Source: Erysipelotrichaceae bacterium UBA2227
Lineage (GTDB): Bacteria; Bacillota_I; Bacilli_A; Erysipelotrichales; Erysipelotrichaceae
Direction of reading: 5' to 3'
DNA: 50,550 nucleotides
NCBI GenBank assembly: GCA_002348095.1
Contig: DDYT01000062.1
Span: forward strand, 1 to 50,550
Shown here: piece after piece, positions 24,534 to 33,586 of the stretch
Layout: every line of letters starts with the position of its first letter
Position numbering within the stretch: the stretch's first letter is position 1
Notes under the pieces: model-generated
The model's database searches: none
Told to the model about the DNA's origin: nothing
The model's input: the letters and a program-made list of their open reading frames with translations, nothing else
Made by a program: the position numbers and the translations under genes

Positions 24534-26690
24534 ATGACTCAAACATTGAATCTGAACCCGCAGCAGTCCGCGGCTGTGACGACCACCTCTCGTTACGTGC
24601 GGATCATCGCCGGTGCCGGCAGCGGAAAGACCCGGGTGCTTACCACACGGATCGTCCATCTGATCGAAACCCTTGGCGTTGTGCCAAGCAGTATTTTAGC
24701 CATCACATTTACAAACAAAGCCGCCAATGAAATGAAAGAGCGGATTTTACGCATGCTCGGGGACACCGGACGGGGTGCACATATATCGACCATCCACTCC
24801 TTATGCGTACGGATACTTCGAGAAGATTCCGTGCGTATGCATCTGCCCCGCAACTTTACCGTCCTTGATGCCGAGGATCAGAAAAGCATCGTCAAAGAAG
24901 CACTCAAGGAACTCAATATCGACCGCCAGCGCTATTCGATCGGTCATCTGATCGACTACATCGGCAATAACAAAGGCGCAGAAATCACACCGCAACGCGC
25001 CATCGAACTTGCCGGAAATCTTTTCGGCGAAAAGGAAAAAGCCCGGATATACAAGTACTATGTCGATAAATGCAACGCTCAGTACTTTCTGGATTTCGAT
25101 GATCTGCTTTTGGTGACAGTCAGAATGTTTAAAATGCATCCGGACTGTCTGTCGAAATGGCAGCGCCGATTCAACTTTATTCATGTCGATGAGTTTCAGG
25201 ATGTCGATGCCGTACAGTACACCCTGATCAAACAGCTGACCGGAGAAAGTAACAGTGTGTATGTCGTCGGAGATCCCGATCAGACGATTTATACGTGGCG
25301 TGGAGCGGATGTCAATATCATCCTCAACTTTGAGCGGGATTTTTCGCCGTGTGAAACGGTCGTCTTAAGTGAGAACTACCGATCCACACCGGCGATCTTA
25401 CGCGGAGCCAACTCTCTGATAAAGAATAATAAATACCGGGTCGAAAAAGATCTGTTTACCAACAAAGCACCGGCCGAAGTCATCACACATGTCTCCTGTC
25501 CCAGTGAAGATCAGGAATCGGCCTGGATTGCCCAGAAAGTCAAACAGCTTCACAACGAAGGCAAATCCTATATGGACATGGCCATCCTGTACCGATCCAA
25601 CTATATTTCCCGTGCATTGGAAAAAGGGTTACGCGATTTTCATGTGCCCTATGTCATTTATGGCGGCGTACGGTTCTATGACCGCATGGAAGTCAAGGAT
25701 ACCCTGAGCTACTTGCGCATGATCACCCATAATGACGACTTGGCTTTTTTGCGCATCATCAATCAGCCGCGAAGAGGGATCGGTGATAAGACCCTGGATG
25801 TCATTCGTACCGGTGCCCGACAAAGGGATGTGACGATGTATGATTTTATTAAAGAAGGTCCGCTGTTTAGCGGAAAAATCCAGAAAACCCTGGATAATTT
25901 TATCCTGATGATCGAGAAGTGGAAAAGCAAAACCGAACACATGACCTTGGATAAGGTGTTGGAGATGGTCTTGGATGAGTCCGGTGTCCGCTCGATGCTG
26001 GAAGAAAACAATGAAACTGACCGCATTGAAAACTTAAAAGAACTGATCAATGATATCGTCGACTTTATGGATCGTTATCCCGAAGCGGATCTGACGGAGT
26101 ACTTACAGATGGTATCGCTTTATGGCGATAAAGCCGAAGTGCTGCAAGGCGAGTTTATTCAGTTGATGACCGTTCATGCGGCCAAAGGACTGGAATTTGA
26201 TACCGTCATTTTGGCATCGATGTCGGAAGGGATTTTCCCAAATGAGCGCTCGATATCCGATGGGCGACACGGTATCGAGGAAGAACGGCGATTGGCGTAT
26301 GTGGCGATGACCCGGGCTAAACAGAAACTGTACCTGACCGAAAGTCAGGGGTTCAGTTATGTTTTGTCCAGACCCAAGACCCGCTCGCGCTTTATTACCG
26401 AAATCGATGAAAATACGATCGAACACATCGGGCTTTCTTCAGGGGAGAAGAAAGAACGGAATCTGTCCGCCATTGCCATTTTGAGCGGGGATGATGTACG
26501 AGATCGTTTATCAAAAAAGGAAGCCATCAAAATCAAAAAAGGCGACATCGTAGTGCATGTAGCCTTTGGGGAAGGGGTCGTGATCGCTATCAAGGAAGAC
26601 TTGGCTGAGATTGCGTTCAGTTTTCCCCACGGGATCAAGCGCATCGTCGCATCGCATCCTTCATTAAGCATTAAAGGAGGTGTATCATGA
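24534..26690 (+). CDS. pcrA: ATP-dependent DNA helicase PcrA/UvrD
   Basis: A 3'-5' superfamily 1 helicase for repair and removal of RecA filaments or stalled polymerase. At 718 residues it is close to PcrA length. Walker A is GAGSGKT (27-33), motif II is HVDEFQDVD, motif III is VVGDPDQTIYTWRGAD, and motifs V/VI appear in LMTVHAAKGLEFDTV and YVAMTRAKQ. The C-terminal Tudor-like domain is seen in GDIVVHVAFGEGVV. It starts after GAGGTGAA and overlaps ligA by four bases, heading the pcrA-ligA-camS-gatCAB operon known from Bacilli. Confidence 0.97.
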   Translation: MTQTLNLNPQQSAAVTTTSRYVRIIAGAGSGKTRVLTTRIVHLIETLGVVPSSILAITFTNKAANEMKERILRMLGDTGRGAHISTIHSLCVRILREDSVRMHLPRNFTVLDAEDQKSIVKEALKELNIDRQRYSIGHLIDYIGNNKGAEITPQRAIELAGNLFGEKEKARIYKYYVDKCNAQYFLDFDDLLLVTVRMFKMHPDCLSKWQRRFNFIHVDEFQDVDAVQYTLIKQLTGESNSVYVVGDPDQTIYTWRGADVNIILNFERDFSPCETVVLSENYRSTPAILRGANSLIKNNKYRVEKDLFTNKAPAEVITHVSCPSEDQESAWIAQKVKQLHNEGKSYMDMAILYRSNYISRALEKGLRDFHVPYVIYGGVRFYDRMEVKDTLSYLRMITHNDDLAFLRIINQPRRGIGDKTLDVIRTGARQRDVTMYDFIKEGPLFSGKIQKTLDNFILMIEKWKSKTEHMTLDKVLEMVLDESGVRSMLEENNETDRIENLKELINDIVDFMDRYPEADLTEYLQMVSLYGDKAEVLQGEFIQLMTVHAAKGLEFDTVILASMSEGIFPNERSISDGRHGIEEERRLAYVAMTRAKQKLYLTESQGFSYVLSRPKTRSRFITEIDENTIEHIGLSSGEKKERNLSAIAILSGDDVRDRLSKKEAIKIKKGDIVVHVAFGEGVVIAIKEDLAEIAFSFPHGIKRIVASHPSLSIKGGVS

Positions 26691-28681
26691 GCCACCAACG
26701 AATCATCGAATTACGAAAACTGATCAACCGATACAATCATGAATATCATGTGCTCGATGCACCCTCGGTTTCCGACGGGCATTATGATGCCTGTATGCGT
26801 GAGCTGCTCCAGCTTGAAAGTGAGTTTCCCGAGTTGGCCGATCCGTATTCACCGACCCAACGCGTCGGCGGTAAGGTGTTGGACGGATTTAAAAAAGTAT
26901 CGCATGAGGTCATGATGCTATCCTTGGCCAATGCCTATTCCTTCGCTGATTTACAGGCATTTGATGCTCGCATCCGTAAGGATGTCGGGGACATCGAATA
27001 TGTGGCTGAACTGAAAATTGACGGACTTGCGATGTCACTGCGTTATCAAAACGGGCGATTGTCGCTGGCTGCGACCCGTGGTGACGGGGAAGTCGGTGAA
27101 GATGTGACCCATAATATCATCACGATCAAATCAATCCCTTTACACATAAGCGAAGAGATTTTCTTTGAAGTGCGCGGAGAAGTATTTATGCCAAAAGCAG
27201 CTTTTGAAAAGCTCAATGATCAGCGCCGTAACAACGGTCTGGAACTGTTTGCCAACCCGCGTAATGCGGCGGCCGGATCGGTCCGGCAGTTGGACTCTCA
27301 GGTTGCGGCATCCCGTCAGCTTGATGCGTATTTGTATTATCTGGTCAATGCGCAATCGCTTAACATTCATTCACATCAACAGGCTCTGAAATATTTATCA
27401 TCCCTGGGATTTAAGGTCAATCCGCTGACCCGTGTCTGTGCGGATATTCATCAGGTATGGTCGTTTATCGAAGAAATGAGTGCGCAACGCGATCAGTTGC
27501 CCTATGATATCGACGGTATTGTCATCAAGGTCAACTCGCTGGAAATCCAATCCCGCCTGGGCTTTACCGCAAAAACACCGCGTTGGGCGATTGCTTACAA
27601 ATTTCCGGCAGATGAAGTCATGACGACGCTGGAAGATATTTTTCTGACGGTCGGCCGCACGGGCAAAGTTACGCCCAATGCGAAACTTACCCCGGTCACG
27701 CTGGCTCAGACGACGGTCGGTTATGCGCAATTGCACAATGAGGACTATATCCGAAACAAGGACATCCGCATCCATGACAAAGTGCTCGTCCGTAAAGCCG
27801 GTGATATCATTCCGGAGGTCGTAGCGTCGTTACCGCAATTGCGTGATGATACCAGTGCTCCGTATCATTTCCCGAAGCACTGTCCAAAATGTGCTCAGCC
27901 TTTAGTCCGGTTTAAAGATGAAGCCGATACGTACTGTATCAATAACGAATGTCCGGCCAGGATCGTGGAAGCGATCGCTCACTTTGCCTCACGTGATGCC
28001 ATGAACATTGAGGGCTTGGGTGTCAGACGCGTAGAACAGCTGTATGAGCAGGGGCTTATCCGGTCAGTGGAAGACATCTACTTTTTGCATCAGAAGAAAG
28101 ATGTGCTGGTCACATTGGATAAAATGGGTGAGAAGTCCGTTGAAAAACTGATTATGGCAATCGAGGCAAGCAAAAGCAATTCGCTGGACAAACTTTTATA
28201 CGGCTTAGGTATCAGGCATATCGGTGAAAAAGCGGCGACGACCTTAGCCGCCCGCTTTGAAACGATGGATCAGCTGATGAATGCCGATGAAGAACAACTG
28301 AGTTGTGTCAGGGAGATTGGATCGGTCATGGCACAGTCGGTCGTGCTCTTTTTCTCACAGCGACCCAATCATCATCTGATCGATGTGTTGCGTTCGGTGG
28401 GGGTCAATATGGAAATGACCAAGAAGAAAGCGGAAAAATCATCCTTTTTTACCAACAAGACCGTCGTTCTGACCGGAACCCTGGTTCAGATGACACGCAG
28501 TGAAGCTTCGGATTGGCTGAGCCGACAGGGTGCTAACGTAACTTCCTCGGTTTCAAAAAATACGGACCTGGTGATTGCCGGGACGGAAGCCGGAAGCAAG
28601 CTGACCAAGGCACAAAGCCTGGGGGTCACGGTCTGGGATGAAGAACGCTTTATGCAGGAGGTGGCTACCCTTGAAAAATAA
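26687..28681 (+). CDS. ligA: NAD-dependent DNA ligase
   Basis: Seals nicks using NAD+. The 664 residues hold all expected parts: N-terminal Ia domain (YHVLDAPSVSD), adenylation domain with nucleophile K110 in AELKIDGLAMSL, OB fold, a four-Cys zinc finger (CPKC and CINNEC), helix-hairpin-helix repeats (GLGIRHIGEKAA) and a C-terminal BRCT domain from FFTNKTVVLTGT. Coupled to pcrA by ATGA overlap; its 3' end overlaps the start of camS by 11 bases. Confidence 0.98.
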   Translation: MSHQRIIELRKLINRYNHEYHVLDAPSVSDGHYDACMRELLQLESEFPELADPYSPTQRVGGKVLDGFKKVSHEVMMLSLANAYSFADLQAFDARIRKDVGDIEYVAELKIDGLAMSLRYQNGRLSLAATRGDGEVGEDVTHNIITIKSIPLHISEEIFFEVRGEVFMPKAAFEKLNDQRRNNGLELFANPRNAAAGSVRQLDSQVAASRQLDAYLYYLVNAQSLNIHSHQQALKYLSSLGFKVNPLTRVCADIHQVWSFIEEMSAQRDQLPYDIDGIVIKVNSLEIQSRLGFTAKTPRWAIAYKFPADEVMTTLEDIFLTVGRTGKVTPNAKLTPVTLAQTTVGYAQLHNEDYIRNKDIRIHDKVLVRKAGDIIPEVVASLPQLRDDTSAPYHFPKHCPKCAQPLVRFKDEADTYCINNECPARIVEAIAHFASRDAMNIEGLGVRRVEQLYEQGLIRSVEDIYFLHQKKDVLVTLDKMGEKSVEKLIMAIEASKSNSLDKLLYGLGIRHIGEKAATTLAARFETMDQLMNADEEQLSCVREIGSVMAQSVVLFFSQRPNHHLIDVLRSVGVNMEMTKKKAEKSSFFTNKTVVLTGTLVQMTRSEASDWLSRQGANVTSSVSKNTDLVIAGTEAGSKLTKAQSLGVTVWDEERFMQEVATLEK

Positions 28682-29753
28682 ACGATTGATCGTACTCATA
28701 CTTTTGATTATACTGGCCGGCTGTACACCGCCGGATGACATCGATGATCCCAATATCATCAAACCGACGACCGAGGGAGAGTACACACTGATCGCCGATT
28801 TTGCGGTGTCCCCGGTGCGTCTGTATCACGGGACATACTTGGGATCCTATGATGCGATGGAAATCGGCCGCAGGCTTCAGCAGAAATCGAAAGTGCATTT
28901 TCCGATCGAACAGCATTATCTTCAGGAAGGTCAGATATTAAATTATGACCGTCTGATCCGTTTGGTCCGTCGGGAATCCGATCAAAATCCTCAGGGACTC
29001 AATCCGCCGGCCGGCAGCAGGTTTGATATCGGTGACGGACGGACCTTTGTGGATGACGCTGTGGTCGTTGCGGATATCGTTGAACTGAACTTTTTAGGCA
29101 ATGCATCCGAGAACTATGCTCTGAAAGGTATATCGCTGGCGATCGTGCTGAATCAGAACGTCCGTCGGACCGTAGATGGTGTGGACTCATTTGTGATGAT
29201 CCAGACGGAGCGGCTGTATCAGTTTGGTACCGATATCGGCCGAAAACTGGAAAGTTATTTGCGGACGATTCCGGCGGTCGGTGATGTGCCGATCTTTATC
29301 ACTTTATATTCGACAGCCAGTGCCGATGCGACACTTCCCGGTTCTTTTATCGGCGAAGGTTTGTTCCGTAATCGCAGCGGACAGTTTGTGACCAATCAGG
29401 AGCGCTGGGTCATATTCCCTTCAACGGAAGCAACCAATCTGGACGGTGTCTTGGCAGCGCAGTTTACCACGTTGCGATCAGCATTACAAAGTCTGTTGCC
29501 CGAGGCAATCGGTGTTATTGGCAGAGTCCGCTTCATTGACAATGAAGCAGATGAAATGAAAATCACGATCAACATGGCTGCTAAAACCTATACTGAGGTG
29601 AGCATCGTGACGCAAATCACGGCACAACTGCTTGACACTTTTGAAAATAACGATATGCTAATTGTGGTAGAGATCCGATCACTGGGAACCGTGTTAGCCG
29701 TGATGGAGCGCAAGCGCAATGATGATGAAATCACGGTCATTTTGTTAAATTAA
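28671..29753 (+). CDS. camS: CamS-family lipoprotein (sex pheromone precursor family)
   Basis: A 360-residue secreted lipoprotein. The signal peptide is basic then hydrophobic and ends in the lipobox LAGC, so the mature protein begins at a lipidated Cys. The rest (for example GTYLGSYDAMEIGRRLQQKSK and ERWVIFPSTEATNLDG) fits the CamS family, which in Enterococcus and Staphylococcus releases the cAM373-like pheromone from its signal peptide. TTG at 28671, nine bases after AGGAGG, is the best start; the ATG at 28638 would place 11 extra residues before the signal. Its place between ligA and gatC is the conserved one. Confidence 0.88.
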   Translation: MKNKRLIVLILLIILAGCTPPDDIDDPNIIKPTTEGEYTLIADFAVSPVRLYHGTYLGSYDAMEIGRRLQQKSKVHFPIEQHYLQEGQILNYDRLIRLVRRESDQNPQGLNPPAGSRFDIGDGRTFVDDAVVVADIVELNFLGNASENYALKGISLAIVLNQNVRRTVDGVDSFVMIQTERLYQFGTDIGRKLESYLRTIPAVGDVPIFITLYSTASADATLPGSFIGEGLFRNRSGQFVTNQERWVIFPSTEATNLDGVLAAQFTTLRSALQSLLPEAIGVIGRVRFIDNEADEMKITINMAAKTYTEVSIVTQITAQLLDTFENNDMLIVVEIRSLGTVLAVMERKRNDDEITVILLN

Positions 29754-29762
29754 GGAGTCAAT

Positions 29763-30059
29763 ATGGAGCGTATTTCGAAGAATATAGTGCTGTCGCTGGC
29801 CAAAGGGCTTATGCTGCGGCTGAGTGATGAGGAAGCAGAAAATATCGTTGCGGAGTTTGATACGTTATTAAAGCAGTTGGATTTGCTGGATCAGATCGAT
29901 ACGACGGATGTACAGGAAATGATTTATCCCTTTGAAGAACCTACGGATTTTTTCAGGGAGGATATCGTTGATCATGTATTGCCGATCGAAGATGTATTGT
30001 ATAATGCTCCTTTGGAAGAAGAGGGGTATTTCGTGATTCCGAAAGTGGTGAAAGACTGA
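29763..30059 (+). CDS. gatC: Aspartyl/glutamyl-tRNA amidotransferase subunit C
   Basis: Small 98-residue subunit that wraps around GatA and stabilises the GatCAB complex, which amidates Glu-tRNA(Gln) or Asp-tRNA(Asn). The N-terminal helix block (LAKGLMLRLSDEEAENIV) and the FREDIVDH segment match the family. It follows camS by nine bases with AAGGAG and overlaps gatA by one base. Confidence 0.93.
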   Translation: MERISKNIVLSLAKGLMLRLSDEEAENIVAEFDTLLKQLDLLDQIDTTDVQEMIYPFEEPTDFFREDIVDHVLPIEDVLYNAPLEEEGYFVIPKVVKD

Positions 30060-31471
30060 TGTTTGCAAATCGAAAAACAGAAAATATCGAAAAAGAAGTT
30101 ATGGACGCACTCCAGTCGGCTCGCAGACAACAGCCGTATCTAAATGCCGTGGTTTCGTTTTTGGATGTTGAGGATGCGATCGAGGCTGCGAAGTCCTCAT
30201 CCGGTAAACTGGCCGGATTGCCGATCGTTTTAAAAGACAATGTTTTGACCAAAGGTATCCGGACGACCGGAAGCGTAGCAATTTTGGATAACTATATCGG
30301 AGCCTATGATGCAACGATCACCACCAAACTTAAAGAAGCCGGTGTTGTGATCATCGCAAAATCGGCGCTTGATGGCTTGGGCATGGGCGGTACCGGTACC
30401 AACAGTCATACCGGTCTGGTCCATAATCCGTATGATCTCAACCGTATGGCCGGGGGATCATCTTCCGGTTCGGCGGCGCTGGTAGCAAGTGGTGCGGTTT
30501 CGTTTGCGATCGGTTCGGATACCGGAGACAGTGTTCGTAAGCCGGCATCGTTTGTCGGTATTGTCGGGGTCAAACCGACCTATGGCCGGATATCGCGCTA
30601 CGGGATCATCCCGTATGCATCCTCATTGGATCATGTGGGATATTTTACGCGAAGTGTGGAAGATGCCGCACTGGCCTTGGAGGTCTTGGCAGGTCGTGAC
30701 GATAAGGATATGACTTCTTCCTTTCGCGAAGTGGAGAGTTATCTGTCAAATCTCAACGGTGATTTAAGCGGTAAAACCATCGGGATTTTGGGCAATGTGA
30801 TCGATTCTATAAAAAATAAAGAAACGCTGGAAATATTTGATCATTTGATTGAGAAGTGTGTTACGGCTGGAGCCAAGGTCAAAGTCATTACCATGGACCA
30901 CAAACTTCTGCAGACTTGTCTGCCGGTGTACTATATTATTGCCAACAGTGAAGCGACCGCCAATCATTCAAATCTGGACGGTGTGCGCTTTGGGATGCAG
31001 GAGTGGGGCGATTCCCTCGAAGAGCTGATGACCAACTCGAGAACCAAGGGATTCAATTTCCTGTTACAAAAGCGGTTTGTCATCGGCAGTTACAGTCTGG
31101 CCGATGAGAATCAGGACTTGCTTTTGCGCAAAGCGCAGAAAGTGCGTCGGTTGCTTGTCGAAGAGTTTAAAAATACCTTGGCTGAGGTTGATGTCCTTGT
31201 GGCTCCGGCCAGCAGTGATGTTGCACCGCTGTTAACAGATAAATCCGCTGATCAGTTGTCCGCACGGTATCTGATTGCGGAGAATTACATGGTTTTAGGG
31301 AATTTCTCCGGATATCCGAGCATGACGATCCCCATGGGGAAGATCAATGGATTACCGATTGGGATCAACATTACGGCCAAGCCGTTTGAAGAGCAAGTCA
31401 TGTTTGATGTGGCCTTAGGTATGGAGCATCTGACCGGCTGTAAAAATATGGTCGCAGAGGTGATAGTATGA
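30059..31471 (+). CDS. gatA: Aspartyl/glutamyl-tRNA amidotransferase subunit A
   Basis: Glutaminase subunit of the amidase-signature family that feeds ammonia to GatB. The catalytic triad is K59 (VLKDNV), S134 (GGSSSGS) and S158 (SDTGDSVRKPAS). The last motif has Asp where most GatA have Gly (TGGS), as I recall for Mollicutes-type GatA. The 470 residues are slightly shorter than the 485 usual in Bacilli. It overlaps gatC by one base and gatB by four. Confidence 0.95.
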   Translation: MFANRKTENIEKEVMDALQSARRQQPYLNAVVSFLDVEDAIEAAKSSSGKLAGLPIVLKDNVLTKGIRTTGSVAILDNYIGAYDATITTKLKEAGVVIIAKSALDGLGMGGTGTNSHTGLVHNPYDLNRMAGGSSSGSAALVASGAVSFAIGSDTGDSVRKPASFVGIVGVKPTYGRISRYGIIPYASSLDHVGYFTRSVEDAALALEVLAGRDDKDMTSSFREVESYLSNLNGDLSGKTIGILGNVIDSIKNKETLEIFDHLIEKCVTAGAKVKVITMDHKLLQTCLPVYYIIANSEATANHSNLDGVRFGMQEWGDSLEELMTNSRTKGFNFLLQKRFVIGSYSLADENQDLLLRKAQKVRRLLVEEFKNTLAEVDVLVAPASSDVAPLLTDKSADQLSARYLIAENYMVLGNFSGYPSMTIPMGKINGLPIGINITAKPFEEQVMFDVALGMEHLTGCKNMVAEVIV

Positions 31472-32892
31472 GTTTTGAAGTCATTATCGGGATTGAAATC
31501 CACTGTGAATTAAAAACCAAGACCAAAATGTTTTCAGGTGCCCCGGTTTCCTTTGGTCTTCCGGCCAATACCTGTGTCAATGAGATTGATTTGGGTCATC
31601 CGGGAACCTTGCCGTCACTAAATAAACGGGCGGTCGAACTGGCGATCACGGCATGTGAACTGCTGAACTGTAAGGTGGACCGGCTCATTCGTTTTGACCG
31701 TAAGAATTATTATTATTCGGATTTGCCCAAAGGCTTTCAGATCACCCAGCAGTTTCATCCGATCGGAAAAGACGGCTATGTGGACATTGAGGTCGATGGA
31801 GGAAGCAAACGTATCCGGATCAACCGTCTGCATATGGAAGAAGATACGGCGAAACAGTTTCACCATGGCGATGTCACATGGATCGATTTTAACCGGGCAT
31901 CAACACCGTTGGTCGAAATCGTTTCTGAACCGGATATTCGCAGCGGAAAGGAAGCGGCGTCATTTGTTGAGAAGATGAAGTCGCTGTTGGAATTTGGGGA
32001 TATTTCGGATGTCAGAATGGAAGAAGGATCGTTGCGCTGCGATGTGAATATTTCCTTGCGTCCGTACGGATATGAAGGCTTCGGGACCAAAGTTGAAATC
32101 AAAAATTTAAACTCGGTCAATAATGTTCAGCGGGCGATCGAGGCAGAAATCATCCGTCAGAGCGAAGTTTATTTGCAGGGGGAGTCGGTCGTTCAATCGA
32201 CACGCCGCTATGATGAAGCCAGTCGGAAAACCGTGCTGATGCGCAAGAAAGAGGGGACGGTGGATTATAAGTATTTCCCGGAACCCAACATTCCGCCGAT
32301 TCGGATTTCAGATGAGTTTTATCAGAGGATAAAAGATAATCTGCCGAAAACCGCCGAGCAGCGCAAATCATCCTATATCAATGATTTGAATTTATCCGAA
32401 GCCGATGCTTCGATACTGACTTCCGGAAAAGATCTGGCGGATTACTTCGAGGCGATCGTACATTGCGGTGCACCGGTAAAGAATACGGCGAACTGGCTGA
32501 TCAGCGAAGTGCTTTCAGTCGCGAACTTACGGAATGACCGGAAGTTTTCGGATTGGATCTCCCCATCAGACATGGCAGATTTACTGATCATGATCAAAGA
32601 GGGGAAAATCTCGGGCAAACAGGCGAAGGAAGTATTTGCGGATATGGTCAACGGTGGAAAGCCCAAGGATATCGTGGCGAAAAAAGGCATGGTTCAGGTT
32701 TCGGATGAAGGTCAGCTGTTCACGTGGGTCACGGAGATTTTGAATCAAAACACACAATCTGTGGAAGATTACAAAAACGGAAAAGACCGAGCGTTAGGTT
32801 TTTTGGTAGGCCAGGTCATGAAGCTGTCGAAAGGCAAAGCCAATCCGGCGATGACCAGCGAGATGCTTGTCAAGGAGCTGTCGAAACGATAA
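31468..32892 (+). CDS. gatB: Aspartyl/glutamyl-tRNA amidotransferase subunit B
   Basis: Kinase/transferase subunit that phosphorylates the misacylated Glu or Asp on tRNA and amidates it. The 474 residues start with EVIIGIEIHCELKTKTKMFS; other family blocks are RKNYYYSDLPKGFQITQ, RLHMEEDTAK, DFNRASTPLVEIVSEPD and the C-terminal GatB/Yqey helical tail. Last gene of the pcrA-gat operon; no clear hairpin follows it, so reading into the next gene is possible. Confidence 0.97.
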   Translation: MSFEVIIGIEIHCELKTKTKMFSGAPVSFGLPANTCVNEIDLGHPGTLPSLNKRAVELAITACELLNCKVDRLIRFDRKNYYYSDLPKGFQITQQFHPIGKDGYVDIEVDGGSKRIRINRLHMEEDTAKQFHHGDVTWIDFNRASTPLVEIVSEPDIRSGKEAASFVEKMKSLLEFGDISDVRMEEGSLRCDVNISLRPYGYEGFGTKVEIKNLNSVNNVQRAIEAEIIRQSEVYLQGESVVQSTRRYDEASRKTVLMRKKEGTVDYKYFPEPNIPPIRISDEFYQRIKDNLPKTAEQRKSSYINDLNLSEADASILTSGKDLADYFEAIVHCGAPVKNTANWLISEVLSVANLRNDRKFSDWISPSDMADLLIMIKEGKISGKQAKEVFADMVNGGKPKDIVAKKGMVQVSDEGQLFTWVTEILNQNTQSVEDYKNGKDRALGFLVGQVMKLSKGKANPAMTSEMLVKELSKR

Positions 32893-32946
32893 ATCGTGCA
32901 TTCTTTGGCAAATTATTGTAGAATATGTTCGGTAGGGAGGTTTTTT

Positions 32947-33558
32947 ATGACGCAGAAAAAGAAAACAGTTAAAAAGAGCAATCTTTCAAAGATACATTGG
33001 CCGGCGGTCATTCTGATTTTAAGTCTGGTCCTTATTGCGATTCCGACGGTGGCGATCGGCAAGGTATTGTACGATGCCTTTGCGGCTACCGGGACTCCTG
33101 CTTTTGGCAATCGTTTTGAAATGGATTTGGATCCGGCAATTACAAAGGATCAGCTCAGTGAACTGGAAGGAAAGCTGTCGTCCGAAACGTTGGTTGAGGG
33201 CGTGAAGGTCACTTTGATCAGTGCCTCGCTTCGTGTCAATGTGGATGTCAACGATGATATCACGTTGGATCAGCTCAATGCTTTGGCCGCAACCGTATAC
33301 AATCAGGTCATTGCGGTATTTCCCAGGGAAACGTATTTCAAGATGAAGGAAAACTCGAAGATGTATGATCTTGAGTTGCATATCATCAATAACATTGAAC
33401 TGAAAGATGAAGAATCGTATAAGTATTTGATTTTTGTATTGAATTCCATGATGGAAGAACCGATCATTCAGCTGGTATCCGATCCGAAGAATCCGGAGTT
33501 CGTTACGGCTTTGTATGAGCGTCTTAATGCCGGTTCAGAAGAATCAAGCGGAGGATAA
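32947..33558 (+). CDS. Single-pass membrane protein of unknown function
   Basis: A 203-residue protein with a basic N-terminus (TQKKKTVKKSN), one transmembrane helix (about 19-41) and an outward domain of about 160 residues with alternating strands and helices that ends in a Ser/Gly tail. No family is recognised. The ATG at 32947 follows GGGAGG by six bases. It lies between gatB and an rRNA methyltransferase and ends in a terminator. Confidence 0.75.
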   Translation: MTQKKKTVKKSNLSKIHWPAVILILSLVLIAIPTVAIGKVLYDAFAATGTPAFGNRFEMDLDPAITKDQLSELEGKLSSETLVEGVKVTLISASLRVNVDVNDDITLDQLNALAATVYNQVIAVFPRETYFKMKENSKMYDLELHIINNIELKDEESYKYLIFVLNSMMEEPIIQLVSDPKNPEFVTALYERLNAGSEESSGG

Positions 33559-33579
33559 AAGGGCAGTGCCCTTTTTTTA
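33557..33579 (+). terminator. Terminator directly before the RlmD-type gene
   Basis: aaagggc-agt-gcccttt hairpin followed by Ts, beginning at the stop codon of the membrane protein gene and ending about eight bases before the next ATG. Confidence 0.8.
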
Positions 33580-33586
33580 AAATGAA

